Notes under the pieces: model-generated
What the model saw: the letters and a program-made list of their open reading frames with translations, nothing else
The model's database searches: none
Told to the model about the DNA's origin: nothing
Program-made: the position numbers and the translations under genes
Assembly: GCA_002437435.1 (NCBI GenBank)
Contig: DJPV01000080.1
Coordinates: forward strand, 49,656 to 73,043
Length of the DNA stretch: 23,388 nucleotides
Origin: Lachnospiraceae bacterium UBA6403
Lineage (GTDB): Bacteria; Bacillota; Clostridia; Lachnospirales; Lachnospiraceae
Direction: 5' to 3'
Part shown: piece after piece, positions 11,401 to 18,006 of the stretch
How positions within the stretch are numbered: position 1 is the stretch's first letter
Layout of the letters: each line of letters begins with the position of its first letter

Positions 11401-12290
11401 TCTTCTGCCAGTATCTGACCTGTGATTCTGTTCTGGAATGCCAGTTTCTTGTTGAACTTATAACGACCAACCTTTGCAAGATCGTAACGTCTTGGATCAA
11501 AGAACATAGCATTGATCAGGTTCTCAGCACTCTCTACTGCAAGAGGCTCGCCCGGTCTTATTTTTTTGTACAGCTCAAGAAGACCATCCTGATATGTCTC
11601 AGAAGGATCTTTTTCAATACTTGCCAGAATCTTTGGTTCTTCACCAAACAGATCGATAATCTCTGCATTTGTTCCGATTCCCAGTGAACGGATAAGTACA
11701 GTGATAGGTACCTTTCTGGTTCTATCTACTCGAACATAAAAAACATCATTCGAATCTGTTTCGTACTCTAACCATGCACCACGGTTTGGAATAACTGTAC
11801 AGGAATACAGCTTCTTACCAATCTTATCGTGCGCAATATCATAGTAGATACCAGGCGAACGCACCAACTGGCTTACGATAACTCGCTCTGCACCGTTGAT
11901 CACAAATGTACCGGTTTCGGTCATAAGAGGAAGATCACCCATGAAAATTTCATGTTCCGACATTTCCTTTGCGTCATTTGCATGGAGTCTTACTTTCACT
12001 TTAAGTGGTGCAGCATATGTTGCATCTCTTTCCTTGCACTCTTCGATTGAGTACTTCACATCATCTCTACATAACTGGAAATCTACAAACTCAAGACTAA
12101 GCTGTCCTGTATAGTCAGTAATAGGAGAAATATCTTTAAATGCCTCCTTCAGACCATCGGTAAGGAACCACTGGTATGAGTTTTTCTGAACTTCGATAAA
12201 GTTAGGCATCTCCAGTACATCTTTCTGTCTGGAATAACTCATTCGGATACCTTTACCAGATTGAACAGGACTAATTCTGTTTTTTTCCAT
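8451..12290 (-). CDS. rpoB: DNA-directed RNA polymerase subunit beta
   Basis: Beta forms one pincer of RNA polymerase and the rifampicin pocket. I place the start at ATG 12290 ([28 protein letters not shown] upstream), giving 1279 residues. The open frame runs 53 codons further upstream, but those residues do not resemble the family and cover the promoter and leader. The rifampicin region, about residues 485-517, reads [19 protein letters not shown], then [14 protein letters not shown]. The usual Asp, His and Ser are present, which predicts sensitivity. Later motifs include [20 protein letters not shown] and [17 protein letters not shown]. The last 45 or so residues are acidic and end [15 protein letters not shown]. 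The stop is TAG. Confidence 0.98.
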   Translation of the reverse strand: MEKNRISPVQSGKGIRMSYSRQKDVLEMPNFIEVQKNSYQWFLTDGLKEAFKDISPITDYTGQLSLEFVDFQLCRDDVKYSIEECKERDATYAAPLKVKVRLHANDAKEMSEHEIFMGDLPLMTETGTFVINGAERVIVSQLVRSPGIYYDIAHDKIGKKLYSCTVIPNRGAWLEYETDSNDVFYVRVDRTRKVPITVLIRSLGIGTNAEIIDLFGEEPKILASIEKDPSETYQDGLLELYKKIRPGEPLAVESAENLINAMFFDPRRYDLAKVGRYKFNKKLAFQNRITGQILAEDAIDPATGEVIAEAGTTLTRAQAKDIQDAAVPYVMIQTEERNVKVLSNMVVDLSKYVGFDPAEVGIHEGVYYPVLETLLNEYSDEEELKAAIARDASDLVPKHITKEDIIASINYNIHLEYGIGTKDDIDHLGNRRIRAVGELLQNQYRIGLSRLERVVRERMTTQDVETITPQSLINIKPVTAAVKEFFGSSQLSQFMDQNNPLSELTHKRRLSALGPGGLSRDRAGFEVRDVHYTHYGRMCPIETPEGPNIGLINSLATYARINEYGFVEAPYRKLDKSDPANPVVTDEVIYLTADEEDNYRVAQANEPLDADGHFVNNNVSGRYREDTTEFPKSKVDLMDVSPKMVFSVATSMIPFLENDDANRALMGSNMQRQAVPLMLTESAVVGTGMEAKAAVDSGVCIVAKRDGVVEYSTSKEICIKADEDGTKDIYHVIKFARSNQGNCMNQRPIVFKGEHVKAGEVIADGPSTSGGEIALGKNPLIGFMTWEGYNYEDAVLLSERLVKDDVYTSIHIEEYECEARDTKLGPEEITRDLAGLSNDALKDLDENGIIRIGAEVRAGDILVGKVTPKGETELTAEERLLRAIFGEKAREVRDTSLKVPHGAFGVIMDTKIFTRENGDELSPGVNKSVRVYIAQKRKIQVGDKMAGRHGNKGVISRVLPVEDMPFLPNGRPLDIVLNPLGVPSRMNIGQVLEIHLGLASQVLGFKVSTPVFDGADEFDIMDTLEMANDYANTEWEDFYEKYKDSVSEEVMNYLYENRDHREEWKGVPIDRTGKVQLRDGRTGEEFDSPVTIGYMHYLKLHHLVDDKIHARSTGPYSLVTQQPLGGKAQFGGQRFGEMEVWALEAYGASYTLQEILTVKSDDVIGRVKTYEAIIKGENIPTPGIPESFKVLLKEFQSLGLDVRVVKDDMTEVDLGETIEAYDENVKSMIDDDKREANGREFEEAGFSGTDENDELTSLSEGEYLDDYNDDYDGNSDDEF

Positions 12291-12384
12291 CGACACATTC
12301 ACCCCTTGGAATTTATTTTTAAGCGTATATTCTGTTGAAATGCATACATTTAACTGAAATATATTAGCCGTGTCATTATATGTC

Positions 12385-12402
12385 TGGTTTGAACGCAAAC
12401 CA
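12385..12402 (-). other. Hairpin near the start of the rpoB leader
   Basis: TGGTTTG and CAAACCA form a perfect 7-bp inverted repeat with a 4-nt loop. It lies about 20 nt downstream of the predicted start site of the rpoB promoter and about 95 nt before the gene. There is no U-run after it. It may stabilise the mRNA or act as a regulatory stem in the leader. Confidence 0.5.
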
Positions 12403-12426
12403 ACCCATAGTATAGACATCCTACAC

Positions 12427-12454
12427 TGTATCATATTTTCAAGGTTCATGTCAA
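12427..12454 (-). promoter_or_regulatory. Candidate promoter for rpoBC
   Basis: A perfect -35 element TTGACA lies at 12449-12454. The -10 is less clear: GATACA (12427-12432) follows after 16 nt, with TATGAT only 13 nt away as an alternative. The position, downstream of the rplL terminator and about 130 nt ahead of rpoB, fits a promoter that restores rpoBC transcription. Confidence 0.5.
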
Positions 12455-12486
12455 GAAATATTTGGATTTTTTTATAAAAGAAATGT

Positions 12487-12638
12487 ATATGAACTTTTAT
12501 TCATATTTATATGCCCCACTGCATTCTTTCGAAACAGCCTGCAGTGATATTTTTAATAGAATATATATAACTGACTGTATCTCATCGATACTTATATCTG
12601 TGATTAGAATCTTAAAATCGTATCTTCGGGCGAACCCG
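12487..12638 (-). other. AT-rich part of the rplL-rpoB gap with inverted repeats, no gene
   Basis: The gap between rpoB and rplL is 453 bp and holds no convincing gene. Besides the promoter, leader hairpin and terminator listed separately, it contains three inverted repeats: ATATGAA/TTCATAT (12487-12506), CACTGCA/TGCAGTG (12517-12546), and a short CGGG-UUCG-CCCG hairpin on the minus strand (12627-12638). None is followed by a U-run in the gene direction. Their role is unknown. Confidence 0.45.
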
Positions 12639-12679
12639 TTCTTATCGATAAAAAATGATCAGTCCGCCAGAACTTTGAC

Positions 12680-12714
12680 AAAAACGACCTGGCAGGCATT
12701 CTCCCACCAGGTCG
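12680..12714 (-). terminator. Intrinsic terminator/attenuator between rplL and rpoB
   Basis: On the minus strand CGACCTGG pairs with CCAGGTCG. Four more pairs (two of them wobble) close a 6-nt loop, giving a 12-bp stem followed at once by UUUUUGU. It begins 30 nt after the rplL stop. Its likely job is to end most rplJL transcripts, so that L7/L12, which is needed in several copies per ribosome, exceeds beta and beta'. Confidence 0.88.
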
Positions 12715-12743
12715 AAAGATATTGATAAATACAAGGAATAAAA

Positions 12744-13109
12744 TTACTTTAATGTAACCTTAGCGCCTTCAGCCTCTAACTTAGTCTTAGCTTCCTCAGC
12801 CTCTTCCTTTGTAGCTCCCTCTTTGATAACCTTTGGAGCGCCATCAACAGCATCCTTAGCTTCCTTTAAGCCAAGACCTGTGATCTCACGAACAACCTTG
12901 ATAACCTTAACCTTGTTAGGACCAACTTCTGTAAGTTCGATGTCGAATGAATCCTTCTCTTCTGCTGCTGGAGCGTCTCCGCCTGCTGCTGCTACAACAA
13001 CACCCGCTGCTGCTGATACACCGAATTCTTCCTCACATGCTTTAACTAAGTCATTTAATTCTAATACTGATAAACCTTTGATTACTTCAATAATTTCCTG
13101 AGTTGTCAT
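12744..13109 (-). CDS. rplL: 50S ribosomal protein L7/L12
   Basis: L7/L12 is the multicopy stalk protein that recruits translational GTPases. It has 121 residues from ATG 13109, with GGAGG 8 nt upstream; a start five codons earlier lacks a suitable site. Residues 1-33 form the dimerisation domain that binds L10. An alanine/glycine-rich hinge follows (about 36-55). The C-terminal domain contains the factor-binding helices around [20 protein letters not shown]. It follows rplJ in the same transcript, after an 87-nt gap containing two hairpins, and is followed by a strong terminator. Confidence 0.98.
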   Translation of the reverse strand: MTTQEIIEVIKGLSVLELNDLVKACEEEFGVSAAAGVVVAAAGGDAPAAEEKDSFDIELTEVGPNKVKVIKVVREITGLGLKEAKDAVDGAPKVIKEGATKEEAEEAKTKLEAEGAKVTLK

Positions 13110-13150
13110 TATTATTTCCTCCATTAATATAATATAGTTTAATAATTGTT

Positions 13151-13191
13151 GCTTCTATTAATAAATAGAAGCTGATGTGCCCGTATGCACA
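13151..13191 (-). other. Two hairpins between rplJ and rplL
   Basis: The spacer RNA contains GCTTCTATT/AATAGAAGC, a perfect 9-bp stem with a 4-nt loop (13151-13172), and TGTGC/GCACA with a 6-nt loop (13176-13191). Neither has a following U-run, so they are unlikely to terminate transcription. They could act in mRNA processing or stability and help make more L7/L12 than L10. Confidence 0.55.
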
Positions 13192-13196
13192 AATAA

Positions 13197-13685
13197 TTAA
13201 GCTTCCTTCTGTTCTGCAATCTGCTTGATAACACGAGCGAAGTTTGCAATAGGTGACTGGATACTTCCAAGGAATTTGGAAATAAGTACTTCTCTTGAAG
13301 GAATGTTTGCAATAACTGCGATACCTGCTGCATCGTAGAATGTACCTTCTACCACACCACCCTTAAGTTCAAGTGCTGGAGCAGTCTTTGCGAAGTTAGC
13401 CAGAATTCTGGCTGCTGCTGTAGCATCTGTCTTACAGATAGCTAATCCGGTAGGTCCCTCGAGACATGGCTTCAGTCCCTCGAACTCTGTGCCTTCAATA
13501 GCGAAGTTGATCATGGTGTTCTTATATACCTTGTAAACAACTCCAGCTTCTCTTAACTGCTTACGAAGCTGTGTGTCCTGCTCAACAGTAAGTCCACGGT
13601 AGTCAACTACAACTGCTGTCTGAGCACCATCTAAGTTAGCTTTGATTTCTTCAACTACTGGCTTCTTAATCTCTACCTTTGCCAT
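13197..13685 (-). CDS. rplJ: 50S ribosomal protein L10
   Basis: L10 is the stalk base that binds 23S rRNA and carries L7/L12 dimers on its C-terminal helix. It has 162 residues and starts at ATG 13685 with AAGGAGG 6 nt upstream. The N-terminal sequence AKVEIKKPVVEEIKANLDGA and the motif VVDYRGLTVEQDTQLRKQLR are typical. It is preceded by an L10 leader with an attenuator, so autoregulation by the L10-L7/L12 complex is expected. The rplK and rplA genes that usually lie upstream are absent; fabF is there instead. Confidence 0.98.
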   Translation of the reverse strand: MAKVEIKKPVVEEIKANLDGAQTAVVVDYRGLTVEQDTQLRKQLREAGVVYKVYKNTMINFAIEGTEFEGLKPCLEGPTGLAICKTDATAAARILANFAKTAPALELKGGVVEGTFYDAAGIAVIANIPSREVLISKFLGSIQSPIANFARVIKQIAEQKEA

Positions 13686-13740
13686 AATGCGCCTCCTTGT
13701 TTTACTAATGACTGCACATAGTTAACAGAAAGCATCTTCT

Positions 13741-13780
13741 GCTAAAATAAGAAAAGCTCTCTGTCGAAAAGACAGAGAGC
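13741..13780 (-). terminator. Attenuator terminator in the rplJ leader
   Basis: GCTCTCTGTC and GACAGAGAGC form a perfect 10-bp stem with a 5-nt loop (13756-13780). On the minus strand it is followed by UUUUCUUAUUUUAG. It lies between the L10 leader structure and the rplJ start, the position expected of an attenuator responding to free L10 complex. Confidence 0.85.
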
Positions 13781-13870
13781 ATATAGTTAAAATAATATTA
13801 ACGATATATTCCTCGGTAGGCGTTTTAAAACTTATGCCATCCGGCACCTACTGTCTTCGGCAGTTCATCG
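13781..13870 (-). ncRNA. Ribosomal protein L10 leader (L10-binding mRNA element)
   Basis: The leader RNA contains CCGAAGACAGUAGGUGCCGG and, further on, CGCCUACCGAGGAA. GUAGG pairs with CCUAC around an inner GCC-GGAU-GGC hairpin. This arrangement, followed by a terminator and rplJ, matches the L10 leader family of Firmicutes (Rfam RF00557, from memory). The element mimics the L10 site on 23S rRNA, so excess L10-L7/L12 should bind it and lower rplJL expression. Confidence 0.85.
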
Positions 13871-13876
13871 AGAGAC

Positions 13877-13905
13877 ACTTTACCACAACACAGGGAATAT
13901 GTCAA
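13877..13905 (-). promoter_or_regulatory. Sigma-A promoter of rplJ-rplL
   Basis: TTGACA (13900-13905), a 17-nt spacer and TAAAGT (13877-13882) lie immediately after the fabF stop at 13933. The predicted start near 13870 gives a leader of about 185 nt that contains the whole L10 element and attenuator. Confidence 0.75.
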
Positions 13906-13932
13906 TATGTTTTTTCAGTTTTCTGACAAATC

Positions 13933-15168
13933 TTATTCTTCCCATTTCTTTACAAGGATGCTGGCATTGTGTCCGCCAAATCCAAGGGAATTGCTCAATG
14001 CATATGTAATATCTTTATGAACACCTTCACCCTTTGTATAGTTCAGGTCGATCTCGCCTTCTGTCTCGCGAAGACCAACCGTTGGATGAATGTATCCGTC
14101 TTCGATAGATTTTACACATGTAATAAATTCAACTGCACCGGCCGCACCAAATAAATGACCGATCATGGATTTTGTAGAATTGATATTTACATTATATGCA
14201 TCCTTGCCAAATGCTTTCTTGATGGCTCTCGTCTCATAGAGATCGTTGTGGTGGGTACTTGTTCCGTGTGCATTGATATAATCAATATCTGCCGGTGTAA
14301 TGCCTGCCTCGTTGATCGCAAGTGTCATGGCTCTTGCTGCACCCTCTCCATCCTCTGCAGGAGATGTAATATGGAATGCATCACAGGTTGAACCATAACC
14401 AACAACTTCCGCAAGGATTTTAGCTCCTCTTGCCTGTGCATGCTCGAGAGATTCCAGAACTACGACTCCGGCACCTTCACCGATAACAAATCCGCATCTG
14501 TCTTTGTCAAATGGGATAGAAGCACGATCTGCTTCTGTTGCACTTGAAAGTGCTGTCATGGAGATAAATCCTGAAACATTTGTCTCACAGATTGGTGATT
14601 CCGCACCTCCGGCTACCATCACATCTGCATCTCCGACCTGAATATAACGATATGCCTCGCCGATGCTGTTTGTTCCTGTCGCACAGGCTGTTACCACATC
14701 TGTACATTTACCCTTTAAACCATATGCAATTGCTACATTTCCGGCTGCCATATTCGAGATCATCATAGGAACCATCATTACGCTGACACGGTTTGCCTTG
14801 CCATTCATAACCTTAGCATGTTCCTTTTCGATCGTAGCTACACCGCCAAGTCCGTTACCGATACAGGTTCCGAATCTTGTCAGGTCTTCTTTCTCAAGAT
14901 CAATACCTGCATTTCTGATTGCCTCGCCTGTAGCTGCAACTGCATACTGGCAGAACGGTTCCATTCTTCTGGCTGATTTTGGATCCATATACTGCTTTGG
15001 ATCAAAGTTTTTTACTTCTGCACCCATTTTGCATTTATATTCTGATACATCAAATTTTGTGATCTCGCCAATACCTACTTTATTCTTCTTAATTCCATCC
15101 CAGAATTCTTCTACGTTATTTCCAATCGGGGTTACAGCACCCATTCCTGTTACAACTACTCTCTTCAT
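13933..15168 (-). CDS. fabF: 3-oxoacyl-[acyl-carrier-protein] synthase II
   Basis: KAS II condenses malonyl-ACP with acyl-ACP in fatty acid elongation and is central to setting chain length. The 411-residue protein begins MKRVVVTGMGAVTPIGNNVE. It has the nucleophile Cys in DVVTACATGTNSIGEAYR and the catalytic His residues in INAHGTSTHHND and TKSMIGHLFGAAG, with the Lys of NSTKSMIGH, so it is a complete Cys-His-His enzyme. The glycine-rich end SNSLGFGGHNASILVKKW is also typical. ATG 15168 has AAAGGA upstream. No other fab gene is in the window, so this copy stands apart from any fab cluster. The twin 40-bp modules upstream probably hold its promoters and controls. Confidence 0.96.
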   Translation of the reverse strand: MKRVVVTGMGAVTPIGNNVEEFWDGIKKNKVGIGEITKFDVSEYKCKMGAEVKNFDPKQYMDPKSARRMEPFCQYAVAATGEAIRNAGIDLEKEDLTRFGTCIGNGLGGVATIEKEHAKVMNGKANRVSVMMVPMMISNMAAGNVAIAYGLKGKCTDVVTACATGTNSIGEAYRYIQVGDADVMVAGGAESPICETNVSGFISMTALSSATEADRASIPFDKDRCGFVIGEGAGVVVLESLEHAQARGAKILAEVVGYGSTCDAFHITSPAEDGEGAARAMTLAINEAGITPADIDYINAHGTSTHHNDLYETRAIKKAFGKDAYNVNINSTKSMIGHLFGAAGAVEFITCVKSIEDGYIHPTVGLRETEGEIDLNYTKGEGVHKDITYALSNSLGFGGHNASILVKKWEE

Positions 15169-15202
15169 CTCGTTTTCCTTTCAAAAGACAATCTATTCAT
15201 TT

Positions 15203-15242
15203 GGTACATGTAAACATGTATCATCGCAATGCTCATTGTACC
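15203..15242 (-). repeat. 40-bp structured module, copy A (fabF-proximal)
   Basis: This is one of two near-identical 40-bp direct repeats (35 of 40 identical, no gaps), here 35 bp before fabF. The ends GGTA/TACC pair, and inside are two hairpins: ACATG-TAA-ACATGT-type and CAATG-CT-CATTG-type. On the minus strand it carries TGGTACAAT, an extended -10 element (TACAAT at 15235-15240), with TTGAAC 15 nt upstream as a weak -35. The palindromes would overlap the start site, as an operator would. Confidence 0.75.
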
Positions 15243-15281
15243 ATTTCACCTGTCGGTTCAATGTTTGTTTCGCATTATGTC

Positions 15282-15321
15282 GGTACATATAAATATGTCC
15301 CGTCGCAATGCTCATTGTACC
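15282..15321 (-). repeat. 40-bp structured module, copy B (fabF-distal)
   Basis: This second copy begins two bases after the stop codon of the OmpA-like gene. It differs from copy A at positions 8, 13, 18, 19 and 21, counted on the plus strand. Changes 8 and 13 (G to A and C to T) are partners in the same stem, so the pairing ACAT-A/T-ATGT is kept. The last 20 bases, CGCAATGCTCATTGTACCAT including two flanking bases, are identical in both copies. Confidence 0.75.
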
Positions 15322-15342
15322 ATCTAGTTTTTAAAACCGCAA
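15314..15342 (-). promoter_or_regulatory. Candidate fabF promoter in module B
   Basis: TTGCGG (15337-15342), inside the last codons of the OmpA-like gene, is followed after 17 nt by TACAAT (15314-15319), which is preceded by TGG as an extended -10. The -10 is part of the 40-bp module. With the equivalent element in copy A this would give tandem promoters for fabF. Confidence 0.5.
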
Positions 15343-16052
15343 GTGTTAGTCTGTTTCTCTTTCAAGATGTCCATCATCTCCGCGATCATCTCCTCATCCT
15401 GAAGCCGGAACAGGATCTCCACTCGTCTGGATGCTTCCATATCGACAGACCCATCCTCTTTATAGATCGGATTGCTGTAAGATTTACCATTTGCAGTCAG
15501 TACATTTCGAAGCTGTTCCATATCTTCTGAACTGATGATCCCATTGCTCTCTGTAAGACAATATGTTGCAACAGAAAAAGCTCTCTGCTGGGAAAGCTCC
15601 AGATTATAGATATAAGAACCATTCGTATCTGTATGTCCTTCTATAATGATCTCTGATACATAATCGCGATATTTTTCATCCAGCAGCACATTACAGTATT
15701 TGGGAAGAAATTCTTTTAAAAATGTCTTTCCTTCTTCTTTCAGGTCGCTGTCCGCCACATCAAACAAAACGCTTGCGTCAAATGTGATCGCACCCGTTTT
15801 CTCATCTACCTTGACATTCAACGAGCTGTCTGCAAACTCATCCCGAAGTGCAGCTACCAGATCACTTCGGATTCCTGCGATACGATCCAGTTCCTCCTGC
15901 TGGTCTTTTAATAGCTGTTCCTGCTCTTTGATGATCTCCTGCTGCTTGTCAAGCTCTGCCTGCCTGCTCTCATACTGGCTCTTCGACTGCATCAACGTAA
16001 AGGAAATGATCAGAATAAAGATCAGAAGGAGTGCAGCCATCATAGAATTCAT
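15324..16052 (-). CDS. MotB/OmpA-like membrane protein with peptidoglycan-binding domain
   Basis: The 242-residue protein has one N-terminal transmembrane segment (about 5-22), a glutamine/glutamate-rich coiled coil (24-70), and an OmpA/MotB C-terminal domain. In that domain, ITFDASVLFDVADSDL, EGHTDTNGS (H140, D142), LELSQQRA and EASRRVEILF (R209, R210) are the peptidoglycan-binding signatures. It should pair with the overlapping channel gene as the B subunit of a MotAB/ExbBD/ZorAB-type ion-driven machine. The ATG at 16052 is the only usable start: a TGA lies 14 codons upstream with no ATG, GTG or TTG between. The position of the proton-carrying Asp (MotB D32) appears to be Ser 3. The exact role is unknown. 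Confidence 0.85.
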   Translation of the reverse strand: MNSMMAALLLIFILIISFTLMQSKSQYESRQAELDKQQEIIKEQEQLLKDQQEELDRIAGIRSDLVAALRDEFADSSLNVKVDEKTGAITFDASVLFDVADSDLKEEGKTFLKEFLPKYCNVLLDEKYRDYVSEIIIEGHTDTNGSYIYNLELSQQRAFSVATYCLTESNGIISSEDMEQLRNVLTANGKSYSNPIYKEDGSVDMEASRRVEILFRLQDEEMIAEMMDILKEKQTNTCGFKN

Positions 16053-16803
16053 CCAGCTTGTGATATGCCTGTTCCAGAACTGTCTTAAAGATCAGGTTAA
16101 ATGTCAGGGAAAAGATCATACCATAGATAGATGTATGGAACGCCACCTTGATACCATCCATCAGAGGTCCTATACTGTTCGTGATCTCCTCGGCCGAACC
16201 GGTGTTAAATGCCTGAAGTCCGATCGACAGACCGATAAAGGTACCAAGGATACCAAGTCCTGTCATGGCTCCAGGAACCAGACTCAGACGGCCTTTTTCA
16301 ACCGCATCATCAATCAGTTGGTAATTGATAAAATCTTCGATATCGCAGGCATATTTTCCTTCTTCATCCTGCTCCAGACGTTTCATTTCTTCAACATAAT
16401 CTACATAGGCATTTCTCAGATGTTCCTCATTAAAGATACCATACCGGGTCTCGGTACGATACAGATCCCAAAGAAGCTTCTTTTCTTTTGCGTAGTCGCC
16501 CTTGATATAGCTGATAGCTATATGAAAATCTTCCCCCATCCGGTCGATATGCTTCAGATGCTTATATGCATAGACAAATATTGCTCCCACGATTCCAAAC
16601 ATACAGACACTGATCAGCACATTTGCCAGATCCAGACTGTCATTTGTCACATTCAGTAGAATACAGATGCCGAGCATCACCACATAGACAACAGGCAGCC
16701 ACTTCTTGTTCAGCTCCACCTTCATGTTCTGCTTCTTGCGAAATGCTCTTGCCGCGCGTTCATTCTGCGGCCGGATAGTTTTCAACCGGTTTCGTTTGTT
16801 CAT
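15970..16803 (-). CDS. MotA/TolQ/ExbB-type proton channel subunit
   Basis: The 277-residue protein has a basic N-terminus (1-33) and four predicted membrane helices: about 35-52, 58-80, 175-200 and 221-243. A cytoplasmic segment rich in charged residues lies between helices 2 and 3. Helices 3 and 4 carry the family signature PGAMTGLGILGTFIGLSIGL (Thr 188) and AFHTSIYGMIFSLTF (Thr 224), which line the ion path in MotA/TolQ/ExbB proteins. ATG 16803 has AGAGGA 10 nt upstream. Its last 83 nt overlap the OmpA-like gene in another frame, so the two are surely co-expressed. It resembles ZorA in helix 3, but lacks the long ZorA coiled-coil tail and has no zorC/D/E neighbours. No flagellar genes are nearby. 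Confidence 0.85.
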   Translation of the reverse strand: MNKRNRLKTIRPQNERAARAFRKKQNMKVELNKKWLPVVYVVMLGICILLNVTNDSLDLANVLISVCMFGIVGAIFVYAYKHLKHIDRMGEDFHIAISYIKGDYAKEKKLLWDLYRTETRYGIFNEEHLRNAYVDYVEEMKRLEQDEEGKYACDIEDFINYQLIDDAVEKGRLSLVPGAMTGLGILGTFIGLSIGLQAFNTGSAEEITNSIGPLMDGIKVAFHTSIYGMIFSLTFNLIFKTVLEQAYHKLDEFYDGCTPSDLYSDHFLYVDAVEEPV

Positions 16804-16877
16804 TTTCTCGTTTCCTCTCGTATAATCTCATTCAGCCTTTTCATGTGTATCTGTCAAAGCTTTTCCCCATTGCGTCT

Positions 16878-16906
16878 ATTGTAGCATTGATCTGTATTTT
16901 TTGCCA
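16878..16906 (-). promoter_or_regulatory. Candidate promoter for the channel/OmpA-like pair
   Basis: TGGCAA (16901-16906), 17 nt, then TACAAT (16878-16883) lies directly downstream of the terminator of the preceding operon and about 75 nt before the channel gene. The -35 is a weak match, so this is tentative. Confidence 0.4.
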
Positions 16907-16917
16907 TCACAATGCGT

Positions 16918-16967
16918 AAAAAAACGGCACCAGATACAAATAAATCCTATTATCTGTACCTGATGCC
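16918..16967 (-). terminator. Intrinsic terminator ending the secreted-protein operon
   Basis: On the minus strand GGCATCAGGTACA pairs with TGTATCTGGTGCC over 13 bp (two G-U pairs) around a 16-nt loop, then G and seven U residues follow. It lies about 115 nt after the stop of the last secreted-protein gene and separates that operon from the channel pair. Confidence 0.88.
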
Positions 16968-17081
16968 TTATTCTAAATATAACATCATTCATCTGATGCC
17001 TTATGCTCTAACTGTCCATCTGACGCTATAAATTCTGACCGCCATCTGACACCGACCGGCTGTAACGCCTGTATTTTCATT

Positions 17082-17930
17082 TTACCAGCCGCTTACAGAA
17101 GGTGCCGAATATATAACCTTTGCGCCTTTTCCGTTCTTTTTCACAAGAACCAGTTTGCTATAACCCTTTTTATCATATTTCTTATACACGATATAGTCGC
17201 CCTGTAACGTATAATACGAAACCGTTGAAGTGCCGGTCGCATTCTTATCTTTCAGCACATTATAAATCTCGGTTTTCCTGCCTTTTGAAGTCGTATAATC
17301 TATCGCCTGTGGAAAATATAAACTACCTACTATCTTGCCCCTGGAGGTCAGAGAACCCTTGGAGGTCTTGATCGGAGTTCTTCCATCACGCTCTGTATTC
17401 AATACAACAGATTTTGCTTTCTTTTTATTCTTTCCGGTAAGTGACATGGAATATGTACCGACCGTCTTATCATACTCTACATCACTGGTCTTAACATGCT
17501 GTGTCTTTGTATAGTAGATCTTTTTGCCGGCAAATACAAAATTACGGCCTCTTGCAAGCTTTGTTTTTTTGCCGGTCTTAATGGACACACGTACGATATA
17601 CTCATCCGATCCATCAGAACCGCCATAATTGTCATAAACTGCATACAGATAATTTCCCTTTTTCCTTAAGCTGCCAAATCCTTTTCCACTTGCCTTGGCA
17701 ATGGTTTTTGTCTTCTTCGTTTTGATATCGTAGCAGAAAATCCTTCCGGTCTCTGTGATCGAATAGTAAACCTTATTACCGCTGATCACAACGGAACAGC
17801 CGCCACCACCAATATTGTTATCCTGTGTCTGATATGTCTTTGCATCTGCCTGATTCGGGTAAATTAAGCATCCGATCAGGACTGCAAGCATACTGAATAA
17901 AATTGCATGTGATTTTAAAAATTGTTTCAT
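17082..17930 (-). CDS. Secreted DUF5050-like (beta-propeller) protein, second copy
   Basis: The 282-residue protein starts at ATG 17930 with AAGGAG 11 nt upstream. It has a signal peptide of about 30 residues with an AxA-type end (NQADA/KTYQ), so it is exported and not lipidated. The rest is a series of short blade-like repeats of the type GNKVYYSITETGRIFCYDIK and GKKIYYTKTQ, which resemble the DUF5050 / six-bladed propeller families. It is paralogous to the first gene of this operon: GNK(V/I)YYS, TG.IFCYDIK and an AK-ending strand align. No catalytic residues can be named. It is the last gene of the operon, 76 nt after the transglutaminase-like gene. Ligand binding or a structural surface role is only inference. 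Confidence 0.75.
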   Translation of the reverse strand: MKQFLKSHAILFSMLAVLIGCLIYPNQADAKTYQTQDNNIGGGGCSVVISGNKVYYSITETGRIFCYDIKTKKTKTIAKASGKGFGSLRKKGNYLYAVYDNYGGSDGSDEYIVRVSIKTGKKTKLARGRNFVFAGKKIYYTKTQHVKTSDVEYDKTVGTYSMSLTGKNKKKAKSVVLNTERDGRTPIKTSKGSLTSRGKIVGSLYFPQAIDYTTSKGRKTEIYNVLKDKNATGTSTVSYYTLQGDYIVYKKYDKKGYSKLVLVKKNGKGAKVIYSAPSVSGW

Positions 17931-18006
17931 AGTTCATTCATCTCCTTAATTATTTGATTAAATATTCTGCCCCTATATTCTTCGCTTCTTCATGTCCGGC
18001 ACGGAG

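Noticed and set aside
12291..12449. A longer rpoB beginning 53 codons upstream
   Set aside because: The extra residues do not look like RpoB and overlap the -35 element, leader hairpin and a good ribosome site for ATG 12290.
14663..15292. A 209-codon plus-strand open frame opposite fabF
   Set aside because: It mirrors fabF codons and runs into the 40-bp repeats; there is no family resemblance.
15700..16659. A 319-codon open frame on the plus strand across the channel/OmpA-like pair
   Set aside because: It is antisense to two genes with clear domain signatures, and its protein (serine-rich, then cysteine/isoleucine-rich) resembles nothing and lacks a convincing ribosome site.
15324..16803. 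Zorya anti-phage system
   Set aside because: The A and B proteins resemble ZorA/ZorB in part, but the A protein ends soon after helix 4 with no long coiled-coil tail. There are no helicase or nuclease partners, and neighbours are housekeeping or secreted proteins.
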